Of a stretch of 64,000 bases of DNA, positions 25,020-33,781 are shown piece by piece (within the stretch, counting starts at the first letter, position 1; each line of letters opens with the position of its first letter). The stretch covers positions 377,792-441,791 of the forward strand of contig NZ_KQ434754.1 of the NCBI RefSeq assembly GCF_001270745.1, read 5' to 3'. The DNA comes from Jiangella muralis (GTDB taxonomy: Bacteria; Actinomycetota; Actinomycetes; Jiangellales; Jiangellaceae). Below the pieces are notes generated by a model. That model had not been told where the DNA came from. It made no database searches and saw nothing but the letters and a program-made list of their open reading frames with translations. The position numbers were made by a program, and so were the translations under genes.

Positions 25020-26534
25020 GTGACCGTCGACTCGCTCAACGTCTTCCTGCTCGCCGGCGCCCTCGTGCTCATCGCCGCCGTCGTCGCCGTCCGGGCCAGC
25101 GTGAAGCTGGGACTGCCCAGCCTCGTGCTGTACCTGCTGATCGGTGTCCTCATCGGCGAATCCGGTCTGGGCGTCCAGTTCTCCGACCCCGACCTCGCGC
25201 AGTCGTTCGCCTACGCCGCACTCGTCGTCATCCTGGCCGAGGGCGGCCTGACGACGCACTGGGACGAGGCGCGGCCGGTGTTCGGCATCGGGCTGTCGCT
25301 CGCGACCGTCGGCGTGGTGGTGAGCACGGCGGTGGTCGCGGTCATCGGGCACTTCCTGCTCGGGCTCGACTGGCTGCCGGCGATCCTGCTCGGCGCGATC
25401 TTCGCCCCCACCGACGCCGCCGCGGTGTTCTCGACGCTGCGGCGGCTGCCGTTGAGACGGCGGGTGTCCGGCGCGCTGGAGGCCGAGTCCGGTCTCAACG
25501 ACGCGCCGGCCATCGTGCTGGTGACGATCCTCAGCACCGGATACGGCTCCGGCGAGGGGTTCCTGCTGATCGGGCTGACGGTCGTGTACGAGCTGATCGG
25601 CGGCGCCGCGCTGGGCTACGTGGTGGGGCGGGTGGGTGCGGCCATCCTGCGCCGGACCGCGCTGCCGGCGTCCGGGCTGTACCCGCTGGTCGTGCTGACG
25701 CTGACGGTGCTGGCGTACGCCCTCGGCGCGTTCGCGCACATGAGCGGGTTCGCGGCGGTGTACATCGCGGCGCTCGTGCTGGGCAACTCGCAGCTGCCGC
25801 ACCGCGCGGCCACGCGGTCGTTCGTCGAAGGGCTGGCGTGGCTGGCGCAGATCGGGCTGTTCGTCATGCTCGGCCTGCTGTCGTCGCCGTCGGACATGCC
25901 GGGCGCGTTCGTCACGGCCGTCGTCGCGGGGGCGGCGCTGACGTTCATCGCGCGGCCGATCTCGGTGTGGGCCGCGACGGCGCCGTTCATGATGTCCATC
26001 CGCGAGAAGGTGTTCGTGTCGTGGGCCGGGCTGCGCGGTGCGGTGCCGGTCGTGTTCGCGACCATCCCGCTGGCCGAGGGCGTCGAACGGGCCGAGTGGC
26101 TGTTCGCCGTCGTCTTCATCGTCAGCGTCCTCTACACACTGATCCAGGCGCCGACGCTGCCGTGGCTGGCGACGCGGCTCGGCATGGTGCCGACCTTCCC
26201 GACCCGCGACGTCGAGGTCGAATCCGCGCCGCTGGAACGCCTGGACGCCGACCTCATCCACGTCCGCGTGCCGCCCGGCTCGAAGCTGCACGGCGTCGAG
26301 ATCGGCGAGCTGCGGGTGCCGCCTGGCGTCGGCGTCGCGCTGATCGTCCGCGGCGACACGTCGATGGTGCCCGGCCCACGGACCAAGCTGCAGCAAGGCG
26401 ACGAGATCCTCATCGTCGCGCCGCGGGCACTGCGCCGCGCCACCGAGGCCCGGCTGCGCGCCGTCGGACGGCGCGGCCGGCTGGCCGGCTGGTTCGGCGA
26501 GCGCGGCGGGGCCGACCCGGACGAGGACGACTGA
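25020..26534 (+). CDS. Potassium/proton antiporter, CPA1 NhaP2/CvrA type with TrkA-C domain
   Basis: A 504-residue protein. It has about 12 membrane helices with the CPA1 core FAPTDAAAVFSTLR and ESGLNDAPAIVLV (acidic ion-binding residues), followed by a cytoplasmic TrkA-C-like domain (LIHVRVPPGSKLHGVEIGELRVP and DEILIVAPRAL). It exchanges K+ (or Na+) for H+ and helps pH and potassium homeostasis; the TrkA-C domain probably senses a nucleotide. The GTG at 25020 follows a G-rich ribosome site. It converges on the LytR_C gene. Confidence 0.9.
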   Translation: MTVDSLNVFLLAGALVLIAAVVAVRASVKLGLPSLVLYLLIGVLIGESGLGVQFSDPDLAQSFAYAALVVILAEGGLTTHWDEARPVFGIGLSLATVGVVVSTAVVAVIGHFLLGLDWLPAILLGAIFAPTDAAAVFSTLRRLPLRRRVSGALEAESGLNDAPAIVLVTILSTGYGSGEGFLLIGLTVVYELIGGAALGYVVGRVGAAILRRTALPASGLYPLVVLTLTVLAYALGAFAHMSGFAAVYIAALVLGNSQLPHRAATRSFVEGLAWLAQIGLFVMLGLLSSPSDMPGAFVTAVVAGAALTFIARPISVWAATAPFMMSIREKVFVSWAGLRGAVPVVFATIPLAEGVERAEWLFAVVFIVSVLYTLIQAPTLPWLATRLGMVPTFPTRDVEVESAPLERLDADLIHVRVPPGSKLHGVEIGELRVPPGVGVALIVRGDTSMVPGPRTKLQQGDEILIVAPRALRRATEARLRAVGRRGRLAGWFGERGGADPDEDD

Positions 26535-26548
26535 CGCGCCCGCGTCAG
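26531..26548. terminator. Bidirectional hairpin overlapping two convergent stop codons
   Basis: CTGACGCG (26531-26538) and CGCGTCAG (26541-26548) are perfect inverted arms. The antiporter TGA and the LytR_C-gene TGA (read as TCA on this strand) lie in opposite arms, so the stops form part of the shared hairpin. Confidence 0.45.
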
Positions 26549-27105
26549 GGCGCGGCCTGGCAGGGCGGCAGCTCGGCCGACGGCGTCGGCGGCGGCGCCG
26601 CGGGATCGGCCAGCGCCTCGAACGTGTCGCCGAGCACGAGGTCGATGGTCGCCTCGGTGCGCTCGTCGGGCACGTACACGGCGCCGGGCACCAGGGTCGC
26701 GACGAGTTCGGCGGCGGCCTGGTCGTCCGGCCGGGACCGCACCTCCGCCGTCCCGGCGATGGACCGGCTCAGCGGGTCGTTGTCGACGTCGACAACGGTG
26801 AAGCCGCGGTCGCGGACCTGCCGGGCGACCGCCGACGCGAGCCCGCTGCGGTCGGTGGCGTTGTAGACGTTCACCTGCACGTCCGCCGGTGCCGGCGCGG
26901 ACGTCGGCACGCCCGGTGCGCACGGCTGGCCGGTGGCGCCCGCGGCGCCCGGCTCCTCGTCGTCGACGACGTTGGCCCAGCTGTACCAGGCGGCCCCGAT
27001 GACCACACCGATCAGGACCAGCAGCGTCACGGAGGTGCGGATGCGCCGCCAGTGATGCCGGCGTGCGCTCTCCTCCTCGGTGAGCTGCTCATCCTCGAAC
27101 GCCAT
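26545..27105 (-). CDS. LytR_C-domain membrane protein
   Basis: A 186-residue protein. The acidic N-terminus precedes one transmembrane helix (about 25-45, SVTLLVLIGVVIGAAWYSW); the extracytoplasmic part has the LytR_C fold (VQVNVYNATDRSGLASAVARQVRDRGF, then SIAGTAEVRS). Such domains accompany or resemble the C-terminus of LytR-CpsA-Psr proteins that attach glycopolymers to peptidoglycan, but the catalytic LCP domain is absent. It is downstream of the ParB-like small gene in the same direction, a frequent actinobacterial pairing. Confidence 0.85.
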   Translation of the reverse strand: MAFEDEQLTEEESARRHHWRRIRTSVTLLVLIGVVIGAAWYSWANVVDDEEPGAAGATGQPCAPGVPTSAPAPADVQVNVYNATDRSGLASAVARQVRDRGFTVVDVDNDPLSRSIAGTAEVRSRPDDQAAAELVATLVPGAVYVPDERTEATIDLVLGDTFEALADPAAPPPTPSAELPPCQAAP

Positions 27106-27191
27106 GGGTGCTCCGGGGTCGGCGGCGGTGCCGCGGGACAGGGGTGTGGGGTGATCTGGTCAGCCTAATGTGCAGGTGCCGTTTCCGCAGG

Positions 27192-27497
27192 TCATGCCTC
27201 GGCGTCGGGTACCAGGAGCACGCGGGCGTGGATGACCGGCCGCTGTTGCAGCGCCGCGCGGAGCGCACGGTGCAGCCCGTCCTCGAGGTACAGCTCGCCG
27301 CGCCACTCGACCACGTGGGCGAAGAGGTCGCCGTAGAACGTGGAGTCGTCGGCCAGCAGGGTCTCGAGGTTCAGCGTGCGTTTGGTGGTGACCAGTTCGT
27401 CCAAGCGGATCTGGCGCGGGGGAAGCTCGGACCACGCCCGCAGACCCGTGTCGTGCTCGGGGTAGGGCTTGCCGTCTCCGACGCGCTTGAAAATCAC
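27192..27497 (-). CDS. ParB-like small protein (often named VapB-family antitoxin)
   Basis: A 101-residue actinobacterial protein starting at GTG 27497 (MIFKRVGDGKPYP). The conserved stretch LDELVTTKRTLNLETLLAD and LYLEDGLHRALRAALQQ resembles the ParB/sulfiredoxin-like fold. Databases often label such proteins VapB-type antitoxins, but no toxin gene lies next to it, so that label is doubtful. It precedes the LytR_C gene by 87 bp on the same strand. Confidence 0.78.
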   Translation of the reverse strand: MIFKRVGDGKPYPEHDTGLRAWSELPPRQIRLDELVTTKRTLNLETLLADDSTFYGDLFAHVVEWRGELYLEDGLHRALRAALQQRPVIHARVLLVPDAEA

Positions 27498-27834
27498 CTA
27501 GCGCAGTCTAAACTGCGGGCGTCGTTTTGCCTGGCATATGCCGCACGACGTGCGAACGCGGCCGACGAGAGCTCGCCGGCCGCGTTACACGGGTCCAGGG
27601 TCAGCAGTACGCCAGCCTGGTATTCGAGCAGTTGCGCAACTGGCCGGTGGTCATCCCGGCGGTCCTCCGCGAAGTCGTAGGTGTACGTCTTCTTGTCGAT
27701 CGCGCCCTGGTCGGGACCGCTGTCGCGGTGCTGCCAGCCGCTGGAGGTCGATGGCGACTCGCGCCAGACGCGCGTTCGTGTACTCCAAGCTCGGTCGGAC
27801 AGCTGCTCGGAGTGTGCCGGCGTTCAGGGCTACG
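27498..27834 (-). other. Gap with a possible C-terminal gene remnant
   Basis: No complete gene is convincing here. On the minus strand a frame with protein-like composition (KKTYTYDFAEDRRDDHRP, QLLEYQAGVLLTLDP) runs without an ATG, GTG or TTG start after an in-frame stop and ends overlapping the next GTG (GTGA). It could be the tail of a decayed gene. The plus-strand frames look like shadows. Confidence 0.3.
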
Positions 27835-29235
27835 TCAGCCTGACGTCAGCTCGGCCAGCCGCCGCGCGAGGTAGCGGCGCTCGCCGTCGTTGCCGGCCGC
27901 CGCCAGCGCCGCGCGGTACTGCGTCGCGGCGGCCGCATGGTCACCGGCCCGGCGGAGCAGGTCCGCGCGGGTCGCGGGCAGCAACGGGTAGCCGACCAGC
28001 TCGGCCGCGACGGCGTCGACCTGCGCGAGCCCGGCAGCCGGGCCGTCCGCCATCGCGACCGCGACCGCCCGGTTCAGCCGGACCACCGGCGTCGGCTGGT
28101 GCTCCAGCAGCTGGTCGTAGAGCCGGACGATGCGCGGCCAGTCGGTGTCCTCGGGGCGCGTAGCGACGGCGTGACAAGCGGCGATCATCGCCTGTAGCTG
28201 GTACGGGCCGGGACGTTCCCGCGTCAGCGCCCGCTGGAGCAGTGCGACGGCGCCGGCGATGGCCGGGCGGTCCCAGCGGCCGCGGTCCTGCTCCTCCAGC
28301 GGGACCAGCTCACCGTCCATGCTGGTGCGCGTCGCGGCGCGGGCGTCGTGCAGGCGGAGCAGCGCGAGCAGGCCGAGCGGCTCGGGCTCGCCGGGCAGCA
28401 GCTCGGTCACCAGGGCGGCCAGCCGGAGCCCTTCGCGGGTGAGCTCCGGCCGCGTCAGGCCGTCGCCGCTCGTGGCGCCGTAGCCCTCGTTGAAGAGCAG
28501 GTAGACGACGCCGAGGACCGCGTTCGTGCGCTCCGGCAGTTCCGCCGGCGGCGGCACGCGGTACGGGATCGCGGCGGCCCGGATCTTGCCCTTCGCCCGG
28601 ACCAGCCGCTTCGCCATCGTCGCCTCGGGCACCAGGAACGCCCGCGCGATCTCCGCCGTCGTCAGGCCGGTCAGCGTGCGCAGCGCCAGCGCGACCTGCG
28701 CCTCGAACGCCAGCGCCGGATGGCAGCACGTGTAGAGGAGCCGCAGCCGGTCGTCGTCGAGGCGTTCTCGCGGCCCGCCCGGCGGCTCGTCCGGCCGCCC
28801 CACCGGGGACCCGCCTGATCCCTCGCCCGCCGTCGCCGCCAGCAGCCGCAACTTCGCATCGCCGGTCTTCGCGCGGCGCAGCCGGTCCAGCGCCCGGCGC
28901 CGCGCCGTCGTCGTCAACCAGGCGCCGGGCCGGTCCGGGACGCCGTCGCGCGGCCAGGTCTCCAGCGCCGCCGCGAACGCGTCGGCGGCGGACTCTTCGG
29001 CGAGGTCCCAGTCGCCGGCCCACGCGATCAGCGTCGCGACGACGCGGCCCCACTCGTCCCGGAACGCTGCGGCGACGGCGGCGCCGACGTCCGCCCCGGC
29101 GCCTTCCGCCGGTGCGGCGTTGGTCTCGGCGCTGTTCGCGTGGCCGGCGTGCGCCCCGGCGCCGTTCGCCTGGCCGACGTGGTCCGCGGGGCCGGCGTGG
29201 TCTCCGGCGCCGTTCGCCTGAGTCACGTCCTCCAC
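27835..29235 (-). CDS. ECF sigma factor, ECF42-like
   Basis: A 466-residue sigma factor of the long, TPR-tailed group. Region 2 reads AWAGDWDLAEESAADAF and WLTTTARRRALDRLRR; region 4 reads LTTAEIARAFLVPEATMAKRL; the long tail has PYRVPPPAEL, GYGATSGDGLTRPEL, ACHA and LNRAVAVAM. This group (ECF42) pairs with YciI/DGPF proteins rather than anti-sigma factors, and such a gene lies just upstream on the same strand. The first 50 residues are an unusual Ala/Gly/Asn/His low-complexity repeat. The start is GTG at 29235. Confidence 0.87.
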   Translation of the reverse strand: MEDVTQANGAGDHAGPADHVGQANGAGAHAGHANSAETNAAPAEGAGADVGAAVAAAFRDEWGRVVATLIAWAGDWDLAEESAADAFAAALETWPRDGVPDRPGAWLTTTARRRALDRLRRAKTGDAKLRLLAATAGEGSGGSPVGRPDEPPGGPRERLDDDRLRLLYTCCHPALAFEAQVALALRTLTGLTTAEIARAFLVPEATMAKRLVRAKGKIRAAAIPYRVPPPAELPERTNAVLGVVYLLFNEGYGATSGDGLTRPELTREGLRLAALVTELLPGEPEPLGLLALLRLHDARAATRTSMDGELVPLEEQDRGRWDRPAIAGAVALLQRALTRERPGPYQLQAMIAACHAVATRPEDTDWPRIVRLYDQLLEHQPTPVVRLNRAVAVAMADGPAAGLAQVDAVAAELVGYPLLPATRADLLRRAGDHAAAATQYRAALAAAGNDGERRYLARRLAELTSG

Positions 29236-29329
29236 GTTCGCCTCGCATCGCTCGCGTCGACGTTGGCATGACCCGCCCGGATCGGGAGGGATCCCACCCT
29301 ACGGGCGGGCACTGACACCCTTGCGTCGT

Positions 29330-29683
29330 TCATCGAAGCGGACGGATCTCGACCTGCCCGAACCGGGCGGCGGGATGGCCGGCGGCGATCTCGACCGCCT
29401 CGTCCAGGTCGGCGCACTCGATCACCGCGAAGCCGCCGATCTGGTCCTTCGTCTCCATGAACGGCCCGTCCGTGCGCAGCACATCGCCATCGCGCACCCG
29501 CACCGTCGTCGCCGTCCGGCTCGGGTGCAGGCCCTCGTGCGCCCGCAGCACGCCGCGTCGCTCCAGGTCGGCCATCCAGGCGTCGAACCGGCGCCGCCCG
29601 TCGCCGTCGGCGATGTCGGGCTCGCGCTCCTCGTCGGCGCTGATCAGCAGCAGGTACCGAATCGGCGGGCTCATGGTGTCCAT
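29330..29683 (-). CDS. YciI-like (DGPF domain) protein
   Basis: A 117-residue protein of the YciI/DGPF family (YLLLISADE, TDGPFMETKDQIGGFAVIE, HPAARFGQVEIRPL), with the DGPF motif itself visible. In actinobacteria these are encoded beside ECF41/ECF42-type sigma factors and may regulate them. It precedes the sigma gene by about 95 bp on the same strand. Enzymatic activity is unknown. MSPPIRYLL (29674) is an alternative start. Confidence 0.87.
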   Translation of the reverse strand: MDTMSPPIRYLLLISADEEREPDIADGDGRRRFDAWMADLERRGVLRAHEGLHPSRTATTVRVRDGDVLRTDGPFMETKDQIGGFAVIECADLDEAVEIAAGHPAARFGQVEIRPLR

Positions 29684-29739
29684 CGTGCGCCATACCGTTC
29701 GTCGTGGGGTCGACCCGTCGCTACTTCGAGGAGCAACCG

Positions 29740-30528
29740 ATGTTCACCACCACGTCCGCCGACGGCACCACGATCGCCTACGACCGCTCCGGCTCCGGCG
29801 CCCCGATCGTCTTCGTCTCCGGCGCGTTCAACGACCGGCACACGCTGGCGCCCGTCGCCGCCGAGCTGGCCTCGTCCCACACCGTCGTCTGCTACGACCG
29901 GCGCGGCCGCGGCGACAGCGGCGACACCGCCCCCTACTCCGTCGACCGTGAGATCGACGACCTCGCCGCCGTTCTGGCCTCGGTCGGCGGATCGGCGGCT
30001 GTGTTCGGCTTCTCGTCCGGTGCGAACCTCGCCCTGCTCGCCGCCTCTCGCGGCGTCGCCGCGTCCGCGCTGGTCCTGTACGAGGTGCCGTTCGCGCTGA
30101 CGGCGGAGGATCGGCGGCCTGCCGACCTGCCCGCGCGGCTGGCGGCGCTGATCGCGGCCGGGCGTCGCGCCGACGCCGTCACGACGTTCCAGCTGGAGGG
30201 GATCGGGCTGCCGCCGGAGATGGTCGCCGGGATCAGGCAGTCGCCGTTCTTCCCGCAACTGGAGGCGATCGCCCCGACCGTCGTCTACGACGCCACCCTC
30301 ACCGCGCCCCCGTACGACCAGCCGAACCCGGAGATGCGCGCGGTACAGGTGCCGGTGCTGGTCCTGACCGGCGCGGAAACCTGGCCGGTCCTGCGGCGGA
30401 CGGCCGAAGCCCTGCCGTCCCTCCTGCCCGACGCCCGCTACCTCACCGTTCCCGGTGGCGCCGACCACAGCATCTCCCCGCCCGACACCGCCGCTGTCGT
30501 GCGGGATTTCCTGCTTGGCGGAGGATAG
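29740..30528 (+). CDS. Alpha/beta hydrolase
   Basis: A 262-residue alpha/beta hydrolase. It has an oxyanion-region GAPIVFVSGAFNDRH, the nucleophile elbow GFSSGAN, and the catalytic histidine in GGADHSISPP. ATG 29740 follows GAGGAG and is preferred to ATG 29704. The substrate is unknown. Its last three glycine codons and stop lie within the 3' end of the antisense tRNA-Ser(GGA) gene, an overlap of 10 bases with the mature tRNA. It is divergent from the YciI/ECF pair. Confidence 0.85.
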   Translation: MFTTTSADGTTIAYDRSGSGAPIVFVSGAFNDRHTLAPVAAELASSHTVVCYDRRGRGDSGDTAPYSVDREIDDLAAVLASVGGSAAVFGFSSGANLALLAASRGVAASALVLYEVPFALTAEDRRPADLPARLAALIAAGRRADAVTTFQLEGIGLPPEMVAGIRQSPFFPQLEAIAPTVVYDATLTAPPYDQPNPEMRAVQVPVLVLTGAETWPVLRRTAEALPSLLPDARYLTVPGGADHSISPPDTAAVVRDFLLGGG

Positions 30529-30603
30529 GGGATTCGAACCCCTGAGGGATTGCTCCCAACACGCTTTCCAAGCGTGCGCCCTAGGCCACTAGGCGAATCC
30601 TCC
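30519..30603 (-). tRNA. tRNA-Ser (GGA)
   Basis: On the minus strand, the acceptor GGAGGAT pairs with ATCCTCC, with G as discriminator and CCA encoded (30516-30518). The anticodon loop TTGGAAA between CACGC and GCGTG gives anticodon GGA. A long variable arm (TTGGGAGCAATCCC) and GGTTCGAATCC T-arm identify a serine tRNA. Its 3' end overlaps the hydrolase gene on the other strand. Confidence 0.96.
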
Positions 30604-30688
30604 GCCGGAGAGGTTATCGGACGAGGGCGCTCCGGCTGAAATCGGAGCGGATGTGAAGCGTCGCCGCGGACCACGTACACTGGCAGCC

Positions 30689-30776
30689 GACCCCTCGCGT
30701 GGCGGCACCCCGCCTAACTCCCCCAGGGCCGGAAGGCAGCAAGGGTAAGTGGGCTCTACCGGGTGCGCGAGGGGTC
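30689..30776 (+). ncRNA. ffs: Signal recognition particle RNA, bacterial small type
   Basis: The hallmark apical loop GGCCGGAAGGCAGCAAGGG is at about 30728. Terminal strands GACCCCTCGCG (30689-30699) and CGCGAGGGGTC (30766-30776) pair perfectly. The RNA binds Ffh for co-translational membrane targeting. Its position directly before dnaX is typical of actinobacteria. Confidence 0.95.
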
Positions 30777-30828
30777 CTTTCACGTCCGCGATGGGAATCT
30801 GTCGGTGCGGACGACTAGGGTTCGCAAG

Positions 30829-33198
30829 GTGTCGTCGCTCGCTCTGTATCGCACCTATCGGCCAGGCCGGTTCGCTGACGTGGTCGGGCAGGAGCATGTC
30901 ACCGTCCCGCTGATGCGAGCGCTGGCCAACGACCGCGTCCACCACGCCTACCTGTTCTCCGGCCCGCGCGGCTGCGGCAAGACGTCGTCGGCGAGAATTC
31001 TGGCGCGGTCGCTGAACTGCGAGAAGGGCCCCACCGACGAGCCGTGCGGGCAGTGCCAGTCGTGCCTCGACCTCGCGCCGAACGGTTCCGGCAACATCGA
31101 CGTCGTCGAGCTCGACGCCGCCACGCACGGGTTGGTCGACGACGCGCGCGACCTGCGTGAGAAGGCACATTTCGCGCCGGTGTCGTCGCAGTTCAAGATC
31201 TACATCATCGACGAGGCTCATCAGCTCGGGCCGGGCGCGGCGAACGCGCTGCTCAAGCTGATCGAGGAGCCGCCGGCGCACCTGAAGTTCATCTTCGCCA
31301 CCACGGCGCCCGACAAGATCATCGGCACCATCCGGTCGCGCACGCACCACTACCCGTTCCGGCTCATCCCGACGAAGACGCTGCAGCAGAACCTCGGCTG
31401 GATCTGCGAGCAGGAGGGTGTGCCCATCGAGCCCGCCGCGCTGGCGCTGGTCGCCCGGGCCGGCGCCGGGTCCGCGCGCGACGCCCAGTCGATCCTCGGC
31501 CAGCTCATCGCCGGTGCGGGCGACGACGGCGTGACGTACGACCTCGCGGTGGCGCTGCTGGGGTTCACCGACGCCGCCATGCTCGACCAGGTCGTCGAGG
31601 CCGTGTCGGCAGGCGACGGGCGCTCCGTCTACGCCGCGGTCGACCAGGTCATGGACGCCGGGCACGACCCGCGCCGATTCCTCACCGACCTGCTTGAGCG
31701 GTTCCGCGACCTCATCGTCCTGCGCGCCGCCCCCGACGCCGTCGCCGAGGGCCTGCTCGACCTGCCACCCGAGCAGGCCGAGCGCATGGCCATCCAGGCG
31801 TCGCAGTTCGGTCCGTCCGACCTCGTCCGGCTCGCCGCCGTGGTCGACGAGGGCATCACCGCCATGAAGGGCGCCACGCCGACTCGGCTGCAGCTGGAGC
31901 TGGTGTGCGCGCGGCTGCTGCTGCCCGGCGCCGACGACACCGTGTCCGGCATCCAGGCCCGCCTCGACCGCGTCGAGCGACGACTGACCGGTGCCGAGCC
32001 GCTGCCACCGGCGGAGGCTGCTCCGGCTCCAGCTCCGGCGCCGGTCGCCGAGGCGGCGCCGGGCGCTTCCCAGCGGGCGGCCGCGTTCGCCCGGGTCGGC
32101 CCGCCTGCCGAGGCTTCGACGACGCCAGCGGTCGCTCCGCCCGCGGCGGCCGAACCCCGCACCACTCCGCCGGCGGCGACCGAGTCCTCCGCCGCTCCGC
32201 CGGCGCCGGCCGGGCCGGAATCGTCAGCGCCCGTCGCGCCGCCGGTCGAGCCGACACCGAGCACGCCGCCAGCGGAACCGCCCGCCGACCTTGCACGGCC
32301 GGCGCCCGACCCCGAGCCGGCCGCGGTCGAACAGGCGGCCGTGCCAGAACAGCCGACGGCGCCCCCGGCCGGCCAGTCGCCGCCTGCCCAAGCACCGCCG
32401 GCGGCGCCGCCCGCCCCGTCCACACCAGCTACGCCGGCCGCACCATCCGCACAGGCGGCGCCACCAGCGCAGACCGCACCGGCCGAGCCGGCGACCGGTG
32501 CGCAGCCCATCCCGTCGGCAGGCGCGTCCGGTGCCACCGGCGGCGTCGCCGACCTGCGCCGCATGTGGCCGGAGGTGCTGGTCCGGCTCAAGGAGATCAA
32601 GCGCACCCCGTGGAGCCTGATCTCCCAGGAGTCGGTCGTCTCCGACGTGTCCGACGGCGTGCTGACGCTGGCTTTCCGCCAGCCGACCCTGCGCGACACG
32701 TTCGCCCGCCGCGCGGACTTCCAGGAGAGCCTGCAGCAGGCCATCAAGGACGTCCTGCTGCTCGACCTGCGCGTCGAGGCCATCGTCGACCCGTCCGCGG
32801 ACCCGTCGGCGCAGAACCGCGCCGCACCCGCAGCGCCGTCCGCCCGGTCCGCACCCGCGCCTCGGCCCACGCAGCCGGGCCCGCCGGCCGCCGCTGAACC
32901 GCAGGCGCCCCCGCCGGCGACCGACGACCCCGGCCCCAGCGACCCCGGCCCCGGCGACCCCGGCCCCGGCGACCCCGGTCCTGGGCGGGCCGCCGCGGCC
33001 AAGGCAGCAGCTCGCCGGGTCCAGGGGCAGGCCGGTGCTCCGGCCGCAGCCGGGGCCGCCGCACCGTCGCACCGGACGGCGACCGACGACGACGCCGACC
33101 CCGACGACGAAGACCTGGCCGACGACGGCGTGTCCGAGCGCGAACTGCTCGAACGGACCCTCGGCGCCACCGTCATCGCGGAGATCGAGCACGAGTGA
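30829..33198 (+). CDS. dnaX: DNA polymerase III subunits gamma/tau
   Basis: A 789-residue clamp-loader ATPase. The GTG at 30829 (VSSLALYRTYRP) fits the family; upstream in-frame codons would run into ffs. Walker A is GPRGCGKT (45-52), a zinc-type CGQCQSC follows, and Walker B lies in IIDEAHQLGPGAANALL. Residues about 390-570 are a long Pro/Ala-rich linker; the tau-like C-terminal domain (WPEVLVRLKEIKRTPWSLI) follows, then a DPGPG-repeat and an acidic end. I see no clear programmed frameshift site, so a single tau-like product is likely. Confidence 0.93.
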   Translation: MSSLALYRTYRPGRFADVVGQEHVTVPLMRALANDRVHHAYLFSGPRGCGKTSSARILARSLNCEKGPTDEPCGQCQSCLDLAPNGSGNIDVVELDAATHGLVDDARDLREKAHFAPVSSQFKIYIIDEAHQLGPGAANALLKLIEEPPAHLKFIFATTAPDKIIGTIRSRTHHYPFRLIPTKTLQQNLGWICEQEGVPIEPAALALVARAGAGSARDAQSILGQLIAGAGDDGVTYDLAVALLGFTDAAMLDQVVEAVSAGDGRSVYAAVDQVMDAGHDPRRFLTDLLERFRDLIVLRAAPDAVAEGLLDLPPEQAERMAIQASQFGPSDLVRLAAVVDEGITAMKGATPTRLQLELVCARLLLPGADDTVSGIQARLDRVERRLTGAEPLPPAEAAPAPAPAPVAEAAPGASQRAAAFARVGPPAEASTTPAVAPPAAAEPRTTPPAATESSAAPPAPAGPESSAPVAPPVEPTPSTPPAEPPADLARPAPDPEPAAVEQAAVPEQPTAPPAGQSPPAQAPPAAPPAPSTPATPAAPSAQAAPPAQTAPAEPATGAQPIPSAGASGATGGVADLRRMWPEVLVRLKEIKRTPWSLISQESVVSDVSDGVLTLAFRQPTLRDTFARRADFQESLQQAIKDVLLLDLRVEAIVDPSADPSAQNRAAPAAPSARSAPAPRPTQPGPPAAAEPQAPPPATDDPGPSDPGPGDPGPGDPGPGRAAAAKAAARRVQGQAGAPAAAGAAAPSHRTATDDDADPDDEDLADDGVSERELLERTLGATVIAEIEHE

Positions 33199-33299
33199 TC
33201 AGGTCGTCAACGCACCTGGTCAGATCGGGCCGGGTCGGTGACGTAGGCTCGCTGTGACCATGTGCCATGACAAGACCCCACGTGGGTGAGGAGGCAGCC

Positions 33300-33770
33300 G
33301 TGTTTCCGCCTGGTTCCGAAGGCTTCGACATGAGCCAGCTGCTGCAGCAGGCCCAGCGCATGCAGGAGCAGCTCCTCTCCGCCCAGCAGGACCTCTCCGA
33401 GGCCGAGGCCACCGGCAGCGCCGGCGGCGGGCTGGTCCGGGCCACCGTCACCGGTGCCGGCGAGCTCACCGACCTGCAGCTGGACCCGTCCGTCGTCGAT
33501 CCCGACGATGTCGAGACTCTGGCCGACCTCATCATCGCCGCGGTCCGCGACGCGCACGCCGAGATCCAGCGTCGCGCCAACGAGCAGCTGGGCTCGATCA
33601 ACGACGATGTCGCCGGCCTGCTCGGCGGTGCCGGCGGCGCGGCCAACCCGCTGGCCGGCCTCTTCGGCGGCGGCGCGCCCGGCGCCCCCGGCGCGCCGGA
33701 CACCCCGACCGCCCCCGGCACCATCCGGGGCGAGATCGAGGGCGACGACCGCCCGTCCGGCCAGGGCTAG
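33300..33770 (+). CDS. YbaB/EbfC family nucleoid-associated protein
   Basis: A 156-residue protein. GTG 33300 has a strong GAGGAGG site and yields the usual actinobacterial N-terminus ([20 protein letters not shown]). The YbaB core is helical with [24 protein letters not shown]. It binds DNA as a dimer and is regularly encoded between dnaX and recR. The C-terminal tail is Gly/Ala/Pro-rich and longer than in E. coli. Confidence 0.92.
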   Translation: MFPPGSEGFDMSQLLQQAQRMQEQLLSAQQDLSEAEATGSAGGGLVRATVTGAGELTDLQLDPSVVDPDDVETLADLIIAAVRDAHAEIQRRANEQLGSINDDVAGLLGGAGGAANPLAGLFGGGAPGAPGAPDTPTAPGTIRGEIEGDDRPSGQG

Positions 33771-33781
33771 CCGAGGCCGTC

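Noticed and set aside
27192-27497. Toxin-antitoxin pair at the VapB-labelled gene
   Set aside because: No neighbouring PIN or other toxin; the family is usually a solitary ParB-like protein beside LytR_C.
32926-32986. Repeated DPGPG codons in dnaX
   Set aside because: A short in-frame repeat in a disordered linker; no reason to assign a role.
30829-33198. Programmed frameshift producing gamma subunit in dnaX
   Set aside because: No A/T-rich slippery site with a following hairpin is visible.
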